From Bacteroidetes bacterium 4572_114 (GTDB lineage: Bacteria > Bacteroidota > Bacteroidia > Bacteroidales > 4484-276), in NCBI GenBank assembly GCA_002254335.1, contig NIVA01000107.1, positions 1-7,168 on the forward strand: DNA of 7,168 nucleotides, read 5' to 3'. Within the stretch, counting starts at the first letter, position 1. Each line of letters opens with the position of its first letter. A program made the translations under genes and the position numbers. Shown one piece after another: positions 6,368 to 7,168 of this stretch. The notes under the pieces are model-generated. The model saw only the letters and a program-made list of their open reading frames with translations. It had not been told where the DNA came from and made no database searches.

Positions 6368-7168
6368 ATGAAAAAACTTCCAATTGGCCGATCTTTTCAA
6401 CCAAAAATATTACTTTCTTTCACGCCCCCGCCGTTTCGGTAAATCGTTGCTGCTAAATACCATCAAGGAAATTTTCCTCGGCAACAAAGAATTGTTCAAG
6501 GGCTTGTGGATTTACGATAAAATTGATTGGGAACCCCATCCGGTTATTAAAATCTCTTTTTCCAATATCGATTACAAAAGTTTAGGTTTAGAAGAAGCCA
6601 TTGACGTTGCCCTGACAGGAATTGCCGAGGATTATCATTTTCAGTTTTCAAAAAAATCATTTGCCCTAAAATTTGATGAGTTGATAAAGTTTCTTGCCAG
6701 GGAAAAAAGGGTAGTTATATTAATCGATGAGTACGATAAGCCTATAATTGATTATTTGGATGATTTAAGCAAAGCTGAAGAAAACCGTGATATCTTGAAA
6801 AACTTCTATTCGGTAATTAAAGATGCCGATAAATACATCAGGTTTTTGGATGGCGAAAACTTTGTTTATAACCCCGTATCTTTGCTAAATCTGTTTAGAA
6901 AAAGGGTGTTTAACAACTACTGGTTTACCACCGGCACACCTACGTTCCTTACAAAAAAAATAAAAAACGAACGTTACACAGCTTTCGATATCGAGGACAG
7001 GGTGATTAACGTAAGCCTGCTCGACAAGTACGACCTGAACGAACGTTACACCGCTTTCGATATTGAGGACAGGGTGATTAACGTAAGCCTGCTCGACAAG
7101 TACGACCTGAAAAATATGTCGCTGCTACCGTTGCTGTTTCAAACAGGGTACCTCACCATAAAAAAATA
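6368..7168 (+). pseudogene. Degraded AAA-ATPase-like (PF09820-type) gene, truncated by the window end
   Basis: The family is an uncharacterised P-loop group that usually ends in a PD-(D/E)XK nuclease-like domain. The ATG at 6368 begins with the family-typical MKKLPIG, but that frame stops at a TAA at 6440-6442. The rest of the family sequence is in another frame, from about 6387 onward (ADLFNQKYYFLSRPRRFGKS), and stays open to the window end. The segment normally between them, about 25 codons including the YVDKT-like motif, is gone, so a small deletion shifted the frame. In the main frame the Walker A-like RPRRFGKS (6423-6446) and Walker B-like VVILIDEYDKP (about 6711-6743) are intact. Further on, DADKYIRF (ending at 6848) joins LDGENFVYNPVSLLNLF directly, without the roughly 80 residues (TGVSKFS...NGYS) that I expect there from the family. 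A 24-residue segment is then duplicated. A shortened product could still start at the TTG at 6384. The 3' end is outside the window. Confidence 0.8.
6966..7109 (+). repeat. 72-bp tandem duplication inside the AAA-ATPase-like pseudogene
   Basis: Unit 1 (6966-7037) and unit 2 (7038-7109) are adjacent, 72 bp each, and differ at two positions (ACA/ACC and ATC/ATT). Both changes are silent. Each unit encodes the same 24 residues, from NERYTAFDIEDR to SLLDKYDL, so the duplication keeps the frame. Family members normally have this stretch once, before SLLPLLFQTGYLTI, which follows here after unit 2. Confidence 0.95.

Overview
The window looks like chromosomal DNA from a Bacteroidota bacterium, probably Bacteroidales/Marinilabiliales-like, though the order is a guess. 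The phylum call rests on two intergenic sites matching the Bacteroidota -7 promoter consensus TAnnTTTG, the lack of clear Shine-Dalgarno sequences, a urea-transporter/M23 peptidase fusion of a type I associate with this phylum, and a member of the AAA-ATPase-like (PF09820-type) family that is often multicopy there. All genes are on the + strand.

Layout. (1) Positions 1-78 hold the last 25 codons of an unidentified gene. (2) Positions 184-1820 hold a compact type II restriction-modification module: a D12-class adenine DNA methyltransferase followed, with an ATGA overlap, by an HNH endonuclease with extra zinc-binding cysteine pairs. This block is visibly more AT-rich than what follows and is probably an acquired cassette. 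(3) About 1943-6155 hold a tightly packed three-gene envelope operon: an inner-membrane urea-transporter-like protein fused to an M23 (LytM) metallopeptidase and a C-terminal domain of unknown function; an exported TPR/outer-membrane beta-barrel protein; and a small exported TPR protein. The second gene starts at a GTG inside the stop of the first, and the third starts inside or 2 bp after the second. (4) Positions 6156-6367 are intergenic, with an 11-copy heptamer array (4 x GATGTAA, then 7 x GATGTGT), a 15-bp palindrome and a TAnnTTTG promoter. (5) From 6368 to the window end lies a decaying AAA-ATPase-like gene, with a frame-shifting 5' deletion, an apparent in-frame central deletion and a 72-bp tandem duplication.

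How the genes may work together. The methyltransferase would protect host sites from the co-expressed nuclease. The three envelope genes appear to link inner membrane, periplasm and outer membrane, with a wall-peptidase domain on the transporter-like protein and TPR scaffolds to bring the parts together. That assembly is inference from gene order and domains. It is the best candidate here for an undescribed system.
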